This document shows positions 42,160 through 52,334 of a DNA stretch of 64,000 bases, one piece after another. The notes under the pieces are model-generated. The model worked only from the letters and a program-made list of their open reading frames with translations. It ran no database searches and was not told the DNA's origin. The first letter of the stretch is position 1. Every line of letters starts with the position of its first letter. A program made the translations under genes and the position numbers. Location: positions 124,001 through 188,000 of the forward strand of contig NZ_JAEHOB010000004.1 in assembly GCF_016464705.1 (NCBI RefSeq). Direction: 5' to 3'. The DNA is from Qaidamihabitans albus (GTDB lineage Bacteria; Actinomycetota; Actinomycetes; Mycobacteriales; Pseudonocardiaceae).

Positions 42160-42855
42160 TCAGGGGGCTACGCGCTCGACGTGCCAGCCGTCCTCGGTGC
42201 GCGCGTAACGCAGCCGGTCGTGCAGCCGGTCCTGCCTGCCCTGCCAGAACTCGACCAGGTCGGGCCGGATCCGCCAGCCTCCCCAGTGCGGCGGCACTGG
42301 CACCTCGTCGACGTCGGTGAACCTGCGCTCGATGGCATGCAGTGCCGTGTCCAGCGCACGCCTGCTCTCCACCACCCGCGACTGCGGCGACGCCCACGCG
42401 CCGAGCTGCGAGCCGCGCGGCCGGGACCGCCAGTAGGCAGTCGTCTCGGCGCTGCCCACCTTCTCCACCTCGCCGCGCACCGTCACCTGACGGTGCAGCG
42501 CGTACCAGGGGAAGGTGACCGACGCGTACCGGGTCACGGTGAGGTCGTGGCTCTTGCTGGAGGTGTAGTTGGTGTAGAAGACGACGCCGCGCTCGTCGAG
42601 CCCCTTGCACAGGACCGTGCGCGAGGACGGCAGGCCCTCGGCGTCGGCGGTGGCCAGGACCATCGCGTTCGGCTCAGGGATACCCGCGGAGATCGCCTGG
42701 TCCAGCCACTGTCGCAGCTGTTCACTCCAGTCGGGGGCGAGCGCGGACTCGTCGAGCGCCTCACCGTCGTAGGCCACCCGCATCTCGGGCAGCCGCACCG
42801 TCATGTCCACGGCACCGGGTGCGACGCCGTCCACCTTGCTGTCAAGTTCCGACAT
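42160..42855 (-). CDS. pdxH: Pyridoxamine 5'-phosphate oxidase
   Basis: A 231-residue FMN enzyme that makes pyridoxal 5'-phosphate from the pyridoxine or pyridoxamine phosphate. Key segments are NAMVLATADAEGLPSSRTVL, LDERGVVFYTNYTSSKSHDL, SVTFPWYALHRQVTVRGEVE, and the C-terminal WGGWRIRPDLVEFWQGRQDR with RYARTEDGWHVERVAP. All are typical of PdxH, not of the generic PPOX group. ATG 42855. It is the promoter-proximal gene of the pdxH-MFS-epimerase strand run. A longer upstream reading runs antisense through other genes and was rejected. Confidence 0.93.
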   Translation of the reverse strand: MSELDSKVDGVAPGAVDMTVRLPEMRVAYDGEALDESALAPDWSEQLRQWLDQAISAGIPEPNAMVLATADAEGLPSSRTVLCKGLDERGVVFYTNYTSSKSHDLTVTRYASVTFPWYALHRQVTVRGEVEKVGSAETTAYWRSRPRGSQLGAWASPQSRVVESRRALDTALHAIERRFTDVDEVPVPPHWGGWRIRPDLVEFWQGRQDRLHDRLRYARTEDGWHVERVAP

Positions 42856-42962
42856 GCCAACCTCCGCGCCCTGTAGGGGCCTCACCCCGCCTCTTCGGCC
42901 GACGTTAAGGCCTGGGCCTGGCGCGCGAAACCTCTCGTTCGGTGACCCCCACCACTGAATCG

Positions 42963-43586
42963 TCACGCCGGTCGCATGATGGCCGCGAGCATCAGCCCTT
43001 TGATCTCCCCGGCGATGCCGGCGACGGGCTCGGGAGGGTCGTGCGCCTGCCACTGCCGCAGCAGCCCGGTCACGGCGCCGACGAGCGCCACCGCGGTGAG
43101 CCGGTAGTCCCGGTCCGGGGCCGCACCGTCCTCGGCGGCGCGTGCCGCCTCTGCCGCGATGAACTCCGCCCAGCGGGTGACCCACGCCTGGTGCTGCCGC
43201 TCCAGTTCGGGGCTGACCCCGACCGCCTCGACGTAGGCCAGCCGCGGCAGCCGCGGATCGGCGGTGACCGTCGAGACGAACGTGTCCAGCAGGGTGCCGA
43301 TGCGGGTGACGGCGTCGGCATCCCGCACCTTCTCCAGCGCGCCGCGCACGTGCCGCAGCGCCAGGTCGTTGACCCGGTCGTGCAACAAGAGGAGGACTTC
43401 CTGCTTGCCGGAGAACTCCTCGTAGAAGTTGCGCGTCGACACGTTCGCCCGCGCGCACACGTCGGCGATCCTCGCCGCCTGGTAGCCGGTCGAGGTGAAC
43501 TCGGCGAGCGCCGCGTCCAGCAGCCGTTCCCGGCGGCGCGCACGCCGTGTCGCCATGTCGACACCGCGATAGCTCCGGCTTGCCAC
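42963..43586 (-). CDS. TetR-family regulator divergent from a secreted lipase
   Basis: A 207-residue TetR protein with the HTH stretch YQAARIADVCARANVSTRNF, YEEFSGKQEVLLLLHDR. The GTG start at 43586 has a GGGGAG site; ATG 43556 would shorten it. The ligand domain has a typical all-helical pattern. It is 69 bp from the divergent lipase gene and probably regulates it. Confidence 0.85.
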   Translation of the reverse strand: MASRSYRGVDMATRRARRRERLLDAALAEFTSTGYQAARIADVCARANVSTRNFYEEFSGKQEVLLLLHDRVNDLALRHVRGALEKVRDADAVTRIGTLLDTFVSTVTADPRLPRLAYVEAVGVSPELERQHQAWVTRWAEFIAAEAARAAEDGAAPDRDYRLTAVALVGAVTGLLRQWQAHDPPEPVAGIAGEIKGLMLAAIMRPA

Positions 43587-43655
43587 TACCTACTCCCCGG
43601 TATACATTTCGAAAATCTCGGTTACCAGTGTAGTCCACATCACCCGGAGGACATC
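43587..43655. promoter_or_regulatory. Shared TetR/lipase promoter region
   Basis: A 69-bp AT-rich divergent gap with GGTATAC...TTTCGAAAA...GGTTACC, containing the palindrome TTTCGAAA. It must hold the promoters of both genes and probably the TetR operator. The exact half-sites are uncertain. Confidence 0.4.
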
Positions 43656-44861
43656 GTGGTTCGTCGGCTGCTCGCCCCGCTGCTGCTGCTTCTCGTCCTG
43701 GTGGCGGGCACGCCGCCGGCGACGGCCGAAACGGCACCGCCCGCGCCCTCCGAAGACCCCTTCTACACGCCGCCGGACACCCTGACCGGCGCACCGGGAG
43801 AGCTCATCCGGCAGCGGCCGGTCGAGGTCTACGCCGAACCGCTGCGGGCCCTGCCCGCGCCGGTGCGCGCGTGGCAGCTGCTGTATCGCTCGACCTCGGC
43901 CACCGGGGAACCGAACGCGGTGACCGGCACCCTGCTCGTCCCTCCGACGCCGTGGACCGACGGCGCGCGGCCACTGGTCAGCTATGCGGTCGGCACGCAT
44001 GGGCTGGGTGACCGGTGCGCGCCCTCGTACCGGCTGCGCACCGGCACCGAGAACGAGATCGCGCTGATCTCACAGGCCCTGCTGCGCGGCTGGGCGGTCG
44101 TGGTGACCGACTACGAGGGCCTCGGCACGCCGGGAACCCACACCTATGCCACCGGCCAGTCCGAGGGCCGTGCGGTGCTCGACGCCGCGCGCGCCGCCGC
44201 CCGCGTGCCGGCGGCCGGCCTCGACCCGGCCGGTCCGGTCGGCCTGTTCGGCTACTCGCAGGGCGGCCAGGCGGCCGCGTTCGCCGGCGAGCTCCAGCCC
44301 TCCTACGCGCCGGACGTGCCGCTCACCGGCGTGGCGGCCGGCGGCGTGCCCGCCGACCTCGGCGACGTGGCGCGGTTCAACGACGGCGGTCCGTTCCTCG
44401 GTCTGGTGCTCGGCGCCGCGGCGGGGCTGGCGAGCGCCTACCCGGACGTGCCGTTCGCGGATATCCTCAACGACCGCGGGCGGGCCACGGTCGAGCGGAT
44501 CGAGGACGCGTGCGTCGCGGAGCTGGCCGCCGCGGCACCGTTCGCTCGGCTGAGCGACTTCGTGACCGTGCCCGACCCGCTCGCCGACCCTCGCTGGCAG
44601 GCGCGACTCGCGGAGAACCGCGCAGGCGAGCGGGCGCCCGGCGCGCCGGTGTACCTCTACCACGGCACGCTCGACGAGCTGATCCCGTACTACGTCGGCA
44701 AGGAGCTGCGGTCCCGGTACTGCGGCCTCGGCACGACCGTGCGGTGGCAGCCGGTCCCCCTCGCCGGCCACGTCACGGGCGTCGCCGCGGGCGGCCCCGG
44801 CGCGATGAACTGGCTGGGCAAGCGCTTCGCCGGAGAGCCGGTGCGCGGCGCCTGTTCGTAG
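43656..44861 (+). CDS. Secreted lipase (LIP/secretory lipase family)
   Basis: A 401-residue exported alpha/beta hydrolase. The signal peptide (VVRRLLAPLLLLLVLVAG, cleavage after ATA) ends near residue 27. Catalytic residues are evident: Ser in GLFGYSQGGQAAAFAG, Asp in YHGTLDELIPYYVG and His in VPLAGHVTGVAAGG. This is the secretory lipase pattern found in actinobacteria and fungi (PF03583). It acts on triacylglycerols or other esters outside the cell. GTG 43656 follows a CGGAGGAC site. It is divergent from the TetR gene. Confidence 0.88.
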   Translation: MVRRLLAPLLLLLVLVAGTPPATAETAPPAPSEDPFYTPPDTLTGAPGELIRQRPVEVYAEPLRALPAPVRAWQLLYRSTSATGEPNAVTGTLLVPPTPWTDGARPLVSYAVGTHGLGDRCAPSYRLRTGTENEIALISQALLRGWAVVVTDYEGLGTPGTHTYATGQSEGRAVLDAARAAARVPAAGLDPAGPVGLFGYSQGGQAAAFAGELQPSYAPDVPLTGVAAGGVPADLGDVARFNDGGPFLGLVLGAAAGLASAYPDVPFADILNDRGRATVERIEDACVAELAAAAPFARLSDFVTVPDPLADPRWQARLAENRAGERAPGAPVYLYHGTLDELIPYYVGKELRSRYCGLGTTVRWQPVPLAGHVTGVAAGGPGAMNWLGKRFAGEPVRGACS

Positions 44862-45090
44862 CCTCTCCGCTCCGGGGCGGGCGCCGGGTCCGGAGAACAC
44901 AGGATTTCCGTCCCGGAGGGCCCGCGGGCTGAATCGTTCTCGTAATCGTGACCGAAACCACCGCTTCTTTCGATTGATACCGGCCGGTCAGAGGAGCAAG
45001 GTTTGTCCAACCGTGCGACGAGGCGCGCGTGCGCATGCCCTCGCGCGGGTAGTCACCTGTCGGGGAACGCGCAGCGAAAGGTCCACTCAA

Positions 45091-46242
45091 GTGACATCCA
45101 CGATCAGCCAGTCCCAGACCCAAGCAGAACAGCCGGACGACGGCTTCCGTCCGGGCCTGGAGGGCGTGGTCGCCTTCCGCACCGAGATCGCGGAGCCGGA
45201 CCGGGACGGCGGCGCACTGCGCTACCGGGGCGTCGACATCGAGGACCTCGCAGGCAAGGCCGGTTTCGGCGATGTCTGGGGGCTGCTCGTCGACGGCCGG
45301 TTCGGGCAGGGCCTGCCGCCCGCCGAGGCCTTTCCCATTCCGGTGCACACCGGGGACGTGCGCGTCGACGTGCAGGCGGCGCTGGCCATGCTCGCGCCGA
45401 TCTGGGGCTACCAGCCGCTGCTCGACATCTCCGACGAGTCGGCCCGCGACCAGCTGGCCAGGGCGTCGGTGATGGCGCTGTCCTACGTGGCGCAGTCGGC
45501 GCGCGGCATCGGCGTTCCCGCGGTGCCGCAGTCGCGGGTCGACGAGGCGTCGTCCATCACCGAGCGCTTCATGGTGCGCTGGCGCGGCGAGCCCGACCCC
45601 GCGCACGTCAAGGCCGTGGACGCGTACTGGGTCTCCGCGGCCGAGCACGGCCTCAACGCATCCACCTTCACCGCCCGCGTCATCGCCTCCACCGGCGCGG
45701 ACGTTGCGGCCGCGATGTCCGGGGCGATCGGCGCGATGTCCGGCCCGCTGCACGGCGGCGCGCCCGCGCGCGTACTGCCGATGATCGAGGAGGTCGAGCG
45801 GACCGGCGACGCGCGTGCGTACGTGAAGGGCCTGCTCGACCGCAAGGAACGGCTGATGGGCTTCGGCCACCGCGTGTACCGCGCCGAGGACCCGAGGGCC
45901 AGGGTGCTGCGCCGCACGTGCCAGGAGCTCGGCGCCGAGCGGTACGAGGTGGCCTCCGCGCTGGAGCAGGCCGCGCTGGCCGAGCTGCGGGAGCGCCGTC
46001 CGGACCGGCCGATCGAGACGAACGTCGAGTTCTGGGCGGCGGTGATCCTGGACTTCGCCAAGGTGCCGCCGCACATGATGCCTGCGATGTTCACCTCGGC
46101 CCGTACGGCCGGCTGGGCCGCGCACATCCTGGAGCAGAAGCAGACCGGGCGGCTGGTCCGGCCGTCGGCGAAGTACGTCGGCCCCGGCCCGCGCAAGCCC
46201 GAGGAGGTCGAGGGCTGGGACCAGGTGCCGCGGCTGTCGTGA
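45091..46242 (+). CDS. citA: Citrate synthase 2 / 2-methylcitrate synthase-like (CitA)
   Basis: A 383-residue citrate synthase of the shorter group, without the N-terminal beta domain of GltA. Motifs: VVAFRTEIAEPDRDGGALRY, SAAEHGLNASTFTARVIAST (His), SGPLHGGAPARVLPMIEEVE (His), RLMGFGHRVYRAEDPRARVL and the C-terminal FTSARTAGWAAHILEQKQTG (Arg). A methylcitrate role is possible but no prp genes are near. It matches Mtb citA (Rv0889c) in size. GTG 45091; the stop (46240-46242) is in repeat copy 10. Confidence 0.9.
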   Translation: MTSTISQSQTQAEQPDDGFRPGLEGVVAFRTEIAEPDRDGGALRYRGVDIEDLAGKAGFGDVWGLLVDGRFGQGLPPAEAFPIPVHTGDVRVDVQAALAMLAPIWGYQPLLDISDESARDQLARASVMALSYVAQSARGIGVPAVPQSRVDEASSITERFMVRWRGEPDPAHVKAVDAYWVSAAEHGLNASTFTARVIASTGADVAAAMSGAIGAMSGPLHGGAPARVLPMIEEVERTGDARAYVKGLLDRKERLMGFGHRVYRAEDPRARVLRRTCQELGAERYEVASALEQAALAELRERRPDRPIETNVEFWAAVILDFAKVPPHMMPAMFTSARTAGWAAHILEQKQTGRLVRPSAKYVGPGPRKPEEVEGWDQVPRLS

Positions 46243-46290
46243 GTGCGCACGCGAGTTCTAACTCGCATAGCCACTCACGACACTCACGAG
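46237..46290 (+). repeat. Palindromic intergenic repeat, copy 10 (duplicated right arm)
   Basis: Core GTTCTAAC and left arm TCGTGAGTG, but the right arm CACTCACGA occurs twice in a row (46272-46280 and 46281-46289, plus G). The citA stop is in the left arm, and the convergent TetR stop (46286-46284) is in the second right arm. Confidence 0.9.
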
Positions 46291-46883
46291 GCGTCGTGGC
46301 GCGCGGTCACCTCCAGCATGGCGAGGAGCTGGTCGGCCAGCCAGGCGGCCAGCTCCTCGGGGCCGGAACCGCCCTCCTGCAACCACGTCAGCAGGGTGCC
46401 CTCCACGACCGCGGTCCAGCACCGCAGGGTCAGCAGCACCATCGGTGACGGCTCCGCCAGTCCGAGGTCGGTGAGGATCGCCTCCACCGCGCGGTTGCGC
46501 ACCTCGTCGACGATCGCGTTCGTCTCCGACGTCGCGACCACCGACCCGCTGGAGAGCAGGGCGATGTAGCCCGCGCGGTACTCGCCGGCCACCTCCGCGA
46601 ACCCGCGCACGGCGGCCCGCAGCCGCTCCGCCCTGGAACCCTCGCGGCGCCGCGCCAGCCGCTCGACCAGCCCGTCGGTGACCGAGCGCAGTGCGGCCAC
46701 GTGGAGTTCCCGGATGCTCGTGAAGTAGCGGTAGAACAGGGGCCGGGACACGTCGGCGCGGGCGACCACGTCCTCGACCGAGACGTCCTCGGGGGCGCGC
46801 GTGCTGAACAGCGCCAGCGCCGCGGCGATCAGGTCCTCCCGCCGCGCCTCGCGCGACATCCGGCGCGGCCTGCGCCCGGTCAC
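46284..46883 (-). CDS. TetR-family regulator, co-transcribed with ephD
   Basis: A 199-residue TetR protein: EDVSVEDVVARADVSRPLFY followed by RYFTSIRELHVAALRSV as the helix-turn-helix. The GTG start 46883 overlaps the ephD stop by four bases (GTGA), so the regulator is the second gene of the ephD operon; ATG 46859 is an alternative. The candidate operators upstream of ephD (GACATCCCGTC and GACATTCTGTC) would place it as an autorepressor. Its ligand is unknown. Confidence 0.87.
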   Translation of the reverse strand: MTGRRPRRMSREARREDLIAAALALFSTRAPEDVSVEDVVARADVSRPLFYRYFTSIRELHVAALRSVTDGLVERLARRREGSRAERLRAAVRGFAEVAGEYRAGYIALLSSGSVVATSETNAIVDEVRNRAVEAILTDLGLAEPSPMVLLTLRCWTAVVEGTLLTWLQEGGSGPEELAAWLADQLLAMLEVTARHDAS

Positions 46884-48607
46884 CGCGGTCCGAGATCGAG
46901 CCGCGCCGCCGCGCGCAGCAGGCCGGGCGTCAGCCGGGACAGCGCCAGCGTCACCTTCGCCTCCGGGGTGGACGGCGCGAGCGCGGTGTCCCGTTCCACC
47001 GCGCGCAGGATGTCCCTGGCGACCTTCTCCGGACCGAATCCGCGCCGGGCGTACAGCCTCGTGCTCGCCCGCTGCCTGCGCGCCTGCTCCTCGGCGTCGG
47101 TCCCGACGAACCGGGTGCTGCTCGTGATGCCCGTGCGCACCACGCCGGGGCAGATCGCGCTCACCCCGATCTGCCGGCTCGCCAGTTCCGCGCGCAGGCA
47201 CTCGCTGAGCATCAGCACGGCGGCCTTCGTCGTGGAGTAGGCGGGCAGCGCCTTCGTCGGCAGGTAGGCGGCCATCGACGCCAGGTTGACGATGTGCCCG
47301 CCCTCGCCGCGTTCCACCAGTTGCGGGGCGAACGCCCGGCAGCCGTGGATCACGCCCCACAGGTTGACGTCGATGACCCGTTCCCAGTCCGCGACGCCGG
47401 TCTCCAGGAACGGACCCGCCACGCCGATACCGGCGTTGTTGACCACGATGTCGGGCACGCCGTGCTCGGCGCGCACCCGCTCGGCGAACTCGTGCACGCG
47501 CTCGCCGTCCGCGGAGTCCACTGTGTACTCGGCGGCAGTGGAACCGTTTGCCCGCACCAGTTCCGCCGTCTCCCGAACGGCGTCGGAGGCGATGTCGGTG
47601 AGCACCAGGCCGGCCCCCTCCGCGGCGAACGCGAGCGCCGTGGCGCGGCCGATGCCACCGCCCGCACCGGTGACGACGACCAGCCTGCCGGGAAACCGTC
47701 CCGGCAGGCGTGGGTTGACCCGGGTGCGGCACAGGCTCCGAGGCTCGGGGGCGCCCTCGACGTGCTCGACGAGCTCGGTCGCGGCGCGCGCGATCCTGGC
47801 CGGGTCGCTGCGCGGGATCCAGTGGCTGCCCTGGATGCGGCGCACGCGCAGGTCCGGAACCCAGCGCTCGATCCCCGTCTGCAACGGCGCCGTCACGAAC
47901 GCGTCGTCCACCGGCGCGAGCACCTGCACCGGCACGTCGGTGTGGCGGCTCGCGGGCCGGGACAGCCGCGGCAGCATGTTGGCACGGTAGAGCTTCAACC
48001 CGTGCAGGCCGTCGGACAGCTCGGGCGCGGCCTCGGCGGGGTCGAGCCGCCGGATGGCCTTCTTCAGCAGGCCGCTGCGCCAGGCGAGCTCCGGCACGAG
48101 CGGCACCTGGAAGAACGCGATGTAGGTCGAGTGCACGAGCTGGTTCAGCGCGTCGCGCAGCCCGCGGAGGCCGGGCCGCCGCACCCGGTCACGGAACCAG
48201 TGCCCCGCGTGGTCCAGGCACGGTCCGGAGATCGAGGTGTACGACGCGACCCTGCCACGCAGCCAGTCGCCGGTGACGGCGTGCCAGGTCTGGATCGCGC
48301 CCCAGTCGTGCGCGAGCAGGTGCACCTTTCCGTCCGGCCGGACCTCGGCGATCACCGCGGCCAGGTCCCGCGCGAGCTGATCGAGCCGGTACGCGGCACG
48401 GTCCGCAGGCTTGTCCGAGGCGCCCGCGCCGCGCACGTCGTAGGTGACCACGCGGAAGCGGCCGGCCAGCTCGGCGGCGACGCCGTCCCACATCGAGGAG
48501 TTGTCGGGATAGCCGTGCACGCACACGACCGTCGGGGCGGATTCCGGCCCGCGCGTCCGCACCGAGAGGCGCACCCCGTCGCCGGCCGTCACCCAGGTAT
48601 GAGACAT
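46880..48607 (-). CDS. ephD: EphD-like alpha/beta hydrolase-SDR fusion
   Basis: A 575-residue two-domain enzyme. Residues about 1-290 are an alpha/beta hydrolase of the epoxide hydrolase type: VVCVHGYPDNSSMWDGVAAE (oxyanion HGYPD), HLLAHDWGAIQTWHAVTGDW (nucleophile Asp in HDWG) and GSHWIPRSDP (His). Residues about 305-575 are an SDR: VVVTGAGGGIGRATALAFAA, NNAGIGVAGPFLE and YSTTKAAVLML (YxxxK). Mtb EphD (Rv2214c) has the same fusion and affects mycolic acid composition. A host without mycolates would use another fatty substrate. Confidence 0.87.
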   Translation of the reverse strand: MSHTWVTAGDGVRLSVRTRGPESAPTVVCVHGYPDNSSMWDGVAAELAGRFRVVTYDVRGAGASDKPADRAAYRLDQLARDLAAVIAEVRPDGKVHLLAHDWGAIQTWHAVTGDWLRGRVASYTSISGPCLDHAGHWFRDRVRRPGLRGLRDALNQLVHSTYIAFFQVPLVPELAWRSGLLKKAIRRLDPAEAAPELSDGLHGLKLYRANMLPRLSRPASRHTDVPVQVLAPVDDAFVTAPLQTGIERWVPDLRVRRIQGSHWIPRSDPARIARAATELVEHVEGAPEPRSLCRTRVNPRLPGRFPGRLVVVTGAGGGIGRATALAFAAEGAGLVLTDIASDAVRETAELVRANGSTAAEYTVDSADGERVHEFAERVRAEHGVPDIVVNNAGIGVAGPFLETGVADWERVIDVNLWGVIHGCRAFAPQLVERGEGGHIVNLASMAAYLPTKALPAYSTTKAAVLMLSECLRAELASRQIGVSAICPGVVRTGITSSTRFVGTDAEEQARRQRASTRLYARRGFGPEKVARDILRAVERDTALAPSTPEAKVTLALSRLTPGLLRAAARLDLGPR

Positions 48608-48613
48608 CCCGTC
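48603..48613. promoter_or_regulatory. Candidate operator 1 of the ephD-TetR operon
   Basis: GACATCCCGTC, overlapping the ephD start codon (ATG 48607). It matches operator 2 in GACAT and GTC and lies 17 bp from it. Confidence 0.4.
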
Positions 48614-48619
48614 ATGTTA

Positions 48620-48630
48620 GACATTCTGTC
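48620..48630. promoter_or_regulatory. Candidate operator 2 of the ephD-TetR operon
   Basis: GACATTCTGTC, i.e. GACA-N3-TGTC, within the longer TGTT-A-GACA...TGTC-AACA inverted repeat (48615-48634). It lies 13 bp upstream of the ephD start. The half-sites recur in the heme oxygenase promoter at 62259-62271. Confidence 0.5.
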
Positions 48631-48692
48631 AACAAGCCGCGCGCGACTGCCGGCAGGCGCGCGTGCGGTGAGCAGGCGGCAGAATAACCGCC

Positions 48693-50042
48693 ATGCTGCC
48701 TACCACCGAGTTCGCGCTGCTGCGCCGTATCGCCACGGAGCAGTCGGCGGGCCGGGCGCCGTCGCTGGTCGCCGCGGTCGTGCGCGACGGCGAGATCATC
48801 TGGTCCGGCGCGCGCGGGTCCGTCGGCGGCACCGCCCCGGACACCCGCACGCAGTACCGGCTCGGCTCGATCACGAAGTCGCTGGTCGCCGCGGTGGTGC
48901 TGCGGCTGCGTGACGAGGGCGTGCTCGACCTGAACGACCCGCTCGACAAGCACGTTCCCGGTACGGCCTTCGGTGCCGCCACGATCGCGCAGCTGCTCGC
49001 GCACACCAGCGGGCTGACGTCGGAATCGCCCGGTTCCTGGTGGGAGCGAAGTCAGGGCGCCGACTGGGCCGCGCTCAACGCGACGCTCACCCCGGAGCAG
49101 GCCAAGCACCGCGCGGGACGGCGGTTCCACTACTCCAACGTCGGTTACGGGCTGCTCGGTGAGCTGATCGCGCGGTCCCGCGGCGACGGCTGGCTCGCCG
49201 CGGTGCGGACGGAGGTCCTGGAACCGCTGGGCATGTCGCGCACGACGGACCGGCCGGACGAGGGGCATGCGCGGGGCTGGGCGGTACACCCGTTCGCCGA
49301 CGTCGTGCTGCCCGAACCCGCGCCCGACGCGGGTGCGATGGCGCCGGCAGGCCAGCTGTGGTCCTGCGTCGACGACCTCGTGCGCTGGACCGCGTTCGTC
49401 GGCGGGCGCACCGGTGAGGTGCTGCATCCGGACACGGTCGCGGAGATGCGCGAGGTCGCGGCCGTCGACGACGGTGACGCCTGGACCACGGGATACGGCC
49501 TCGGCCTCCAGCTCGTCCGCTCCGGCGGACGGCGGCTGGCCGGACACACCGGCTCGATGCCGGGCTTCCTCGCGTGCACGATGATCGACCCGGCGACCCA
49601 GACCGGCGCGGTCGCGTTCGCCGACACCACGTCGGGGGTGTCCATCCTTTCGCTGGTCCTGGACCTGATCGCGATCGCGGACGAGCAGGAACCGGCGTTG
49701 CCGCGGGAGTGGCGGCCCGCGAGGACGGACCCGGCCCTGCTCGAGCTGACGGGCCTCTGGCACTGGGGTCCGGCACCGTTCCACCTGCGCGTACTGCCGA
49801 ACGGATGGCTGAACCTGGCACCCGCGGACGGCCCTGGCCGTGCGTCCCGGTTCCGCCCGCTCGGCGACGACCGGTGGCTCGGCCTCGACGGCTACTACGC
49901 GGGCGAGACCCTCACCGTAGGGCGCACCGCCGAGGGCACACCGCGGCACCTCGAACTGGCGACATTCGTGTTCACCCGCACCCCGTACGACCCGTCGGCG
50001 CCGATTCCCGGCGGAGTCGACGAAACGGGCTGGCAGGGGTGA
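48693..50042 (+). CDS. Serine hydrolase / class C beta-lactamase-like
   Basis: A 449-residue penicillin-binding-protein-like hydrolase. Motifs: RLGSITKSLVAAVVLRLRD has the SxxK nucleophile (SITK), FHYSNVGYGLLGELIAR the YSN motif, and RRLAGHTGSMPGFLACTMID the HTG (KTG-like) motif. A C-terminal beta domain (about 360-449) follows, as in D-aminopeptidase or esterase members. No signal peptide is apparent, which suggests a cytosolic esterase or peptidase. It is 85 bp from the divergent ephD gene and precedes serC. Confidence 0.83.
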   Translation: MLPTTEFALLRRIATEQSAGRAPSLVAAVVRDGEIIWSGARGSVGGTAPDTRTQYRLGSITKSLVAAVVLRLRDEGVLDLNDPLDKHVPGTAFGAATIAQLLAHTSGLTSESPGSWWERSQGADWAALNATLTPEQAKHRAGRRFHYSNVGYGLLGELIARSRGDGWLAAVRTEVLEPLGMSRTTDRPDEGHARGWAVHPFADVVLPEPAPDAGAMAPAGQLWSCVDDLVRWTAFVGGRTGEVLHPDTVAEMREVAAVDDGDAWTTGYGLGLQLVRSGGRRLAGHTGSMPGFLACTMIDPATQTGAVAFADTTSGVSILSLVLDLIAIADEQEPALPREWRPARTDPALLELTGLWHWGPAPFHLRVLPNGWLNLAPADGPGRASRFRPLGDDRWLGLDGYYAGETLTVGRTAEGTPRHLELATFVFTRTPYDPSAPIPGGVDETGWQG

Positions 50043-51218
<1,176 letters not shown>

Positions 51219-51327
51219 CCCGCCCTTCCCGAAAAATTCCCCTTATCGAGGGGTGGGGTGCCCGGCGCGTCCCGCACGCGCGGCCGGTACGCGTGCACCA
51301 AGATCAATAATGGATACGCGAAAGCTC

Positions 51328-51357
51328 GGCGCGCCTCGCCCGTCAAGGCGACGCGCC
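51328..51357. terminator. Hairpin downstream of serC, probable terminator
   Basis: GGCGCG-CC-TCGCC...GGCGA-CGCGCC: two stem segments of 6 and 5 bp around a CC bulge and a CGTCAA loop. It lies 110 bp after serC and 45 bp before sepH, so it could terminate serC or be a sepH leader structure. Confidence 0.5.
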
Positions 51358-51402
51358 GTTCTACCGTAGGCACCCACAAAGGTGAAGTTCGGGGAGGCGG
51401 TA

Positions 51403-52266
51403 ATGCGAGCGTTGCGGGTAGTCGGGCTGCACGAGGACGGTAAGTCCATCGTGTGCGAAGACCCGGCGACCCGCGAGCGCTTCCTGCTTCCCGCCGACGA
51501 GCGCCTGCGCGCGGCCGCCCGTGGTGATGCCACCCGCCTCGGCCAGATCGAGATCGAGCTGGAGAGCCAGATGCGCCCACGAGAGATCCAGACCCGCATT
51601 CGTGCCGGTGAGACCGTCGAGCAGGTCGCCGCGGCGGCCGGCGTCCCGATGGCCCGCGTCGAGCGGTTCGCCTATCCGGTGCTGCTGGAGCGTTCCCGCA
51701 CGGCCGAGGTCGCCCAGCAGGCTCACCCGGTCCGGGAGGACGGGCCGGACGTGCAGACGCTCGGCGAGATCGTGGCCTACTCGTTCGGCGTCCGCGGCCA
51801 GGACTACTCGAAGGCGAGGTGGGACTCCTGGCGCGGCGACGACGGCAAGTGGATCGTCGGGCTGCGCTGGCAGGCCGGCCGCTCCGACAACCGCGCGCGC
51901 TGGGCGTTCTCCCCCGGCGCCCACGGCGGCACCGTGACGGCGCTCGACGAGCATGCCGAGGCGCTGCTCGATCCCAACTCCTACCGCACACCGCGGGCCG
52001 TGGAGCACACGACACCGGTGGCCCCGGAAGCGGAGCAGACGACACTCGACTACTCCGCCGAGGAGCCCGGGAGCAACGTCATCGAGGCACCGATCCGGGA
52101 GCCGCGCGAGGACGACACGACCGAACTCCCCAGGGTGCCGGGCGACGACCAGGTACCGCCGGAGGAGCAGTCCGCCCGCCCGGCCAAGACGAAGAAGAAG
52201 GGCCACCCCGCCGTCCCGGCCTGGGAGGACGTCCTGCTCGGCGTCCGGTCCCAGCGCGGCGGCTGA
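51403..52266 (+). CDS. sepH: Cell division protein SepH (DUF3071)
   Basis: A 287-residue actinobacterial FtsZ-associated division protein. The N-terminal family signature RALRVVGLHEDGKSIVCEDP is followed by RFLLPADERLRAAARGD and the helix-turn-helix-like MRPREIQTRIRAGETVEQVA. A conserved core near residues 115-185 precedes a variable acidic linker and a basic KTKKKGHPAVPAWEDVLLGV C-terminus. ATG 51403 has a GGGGAGG site; a GTG 21 bp upstream is unlikely. SepH binds FtsZ and stimulates its assembly in Streptomyces and mycobacteria. It is next to serC, as in mycobacteria, and ends at a strong terminator. Confidence 0.92.
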   Translation: MRALRVVGLHEDGKSIVCEDPATRERFLLPADERLRAAARGDATRLGQIEIELESQMRPREIQTRIRAGETVEQVAAAAGVPMARVERFAYPVLLERSRTAEVAQQAHPVREDGPDVQTLGEIVAYSFGVRGQDYSKARWDSWRGDDGKWIVGLRWQAGRSDNRARWAFSPGAHGGTVTALDEHAEALLDPNSYRTPRAVEHTTPVAPEAEQTTLDYSAEEPGSNVIEAPIREPREDDTTELPRVPGDDQVPPEEQSARPAKTKKKGHPAVPAWEDVLLGVRSQRGG

Positions 52267-52282
52267 GCCCGGGCCCCGCACG

Positions 52283-52326
52283 TGGAAGAGGCCCCCTCCG
52301 GCAACTCGCGGAGGGGGCCTCTTCCA
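52283..52326. terminator. Strong hairpin terminator between sepH and the SQD1-like gene
   Basis: An 18-bp perfect stem TGGAAGAGGCCCCCTCCG and complement with an 8-nt loop; flanking bases extend it with a G-U pair to about 23 bp. It lies 16 bp after sepH and 8 bp from the converging stop of the SQD1-like gene, so it can work on both strands. Confidence 0.85.
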
Positions 52327-52334
52327 TGTGCGCG

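Noticed and set aside
39877-42876. A 999-codon open frame on the plus strand across the aldose epimerase, MFS and pdxH genes
   Set aside because: It is antisense to three well-supported genes, has low-complexity Arg/His/Gln/Pro-rich composition, and no domain; long open frames arise from high GC at third codon positions.
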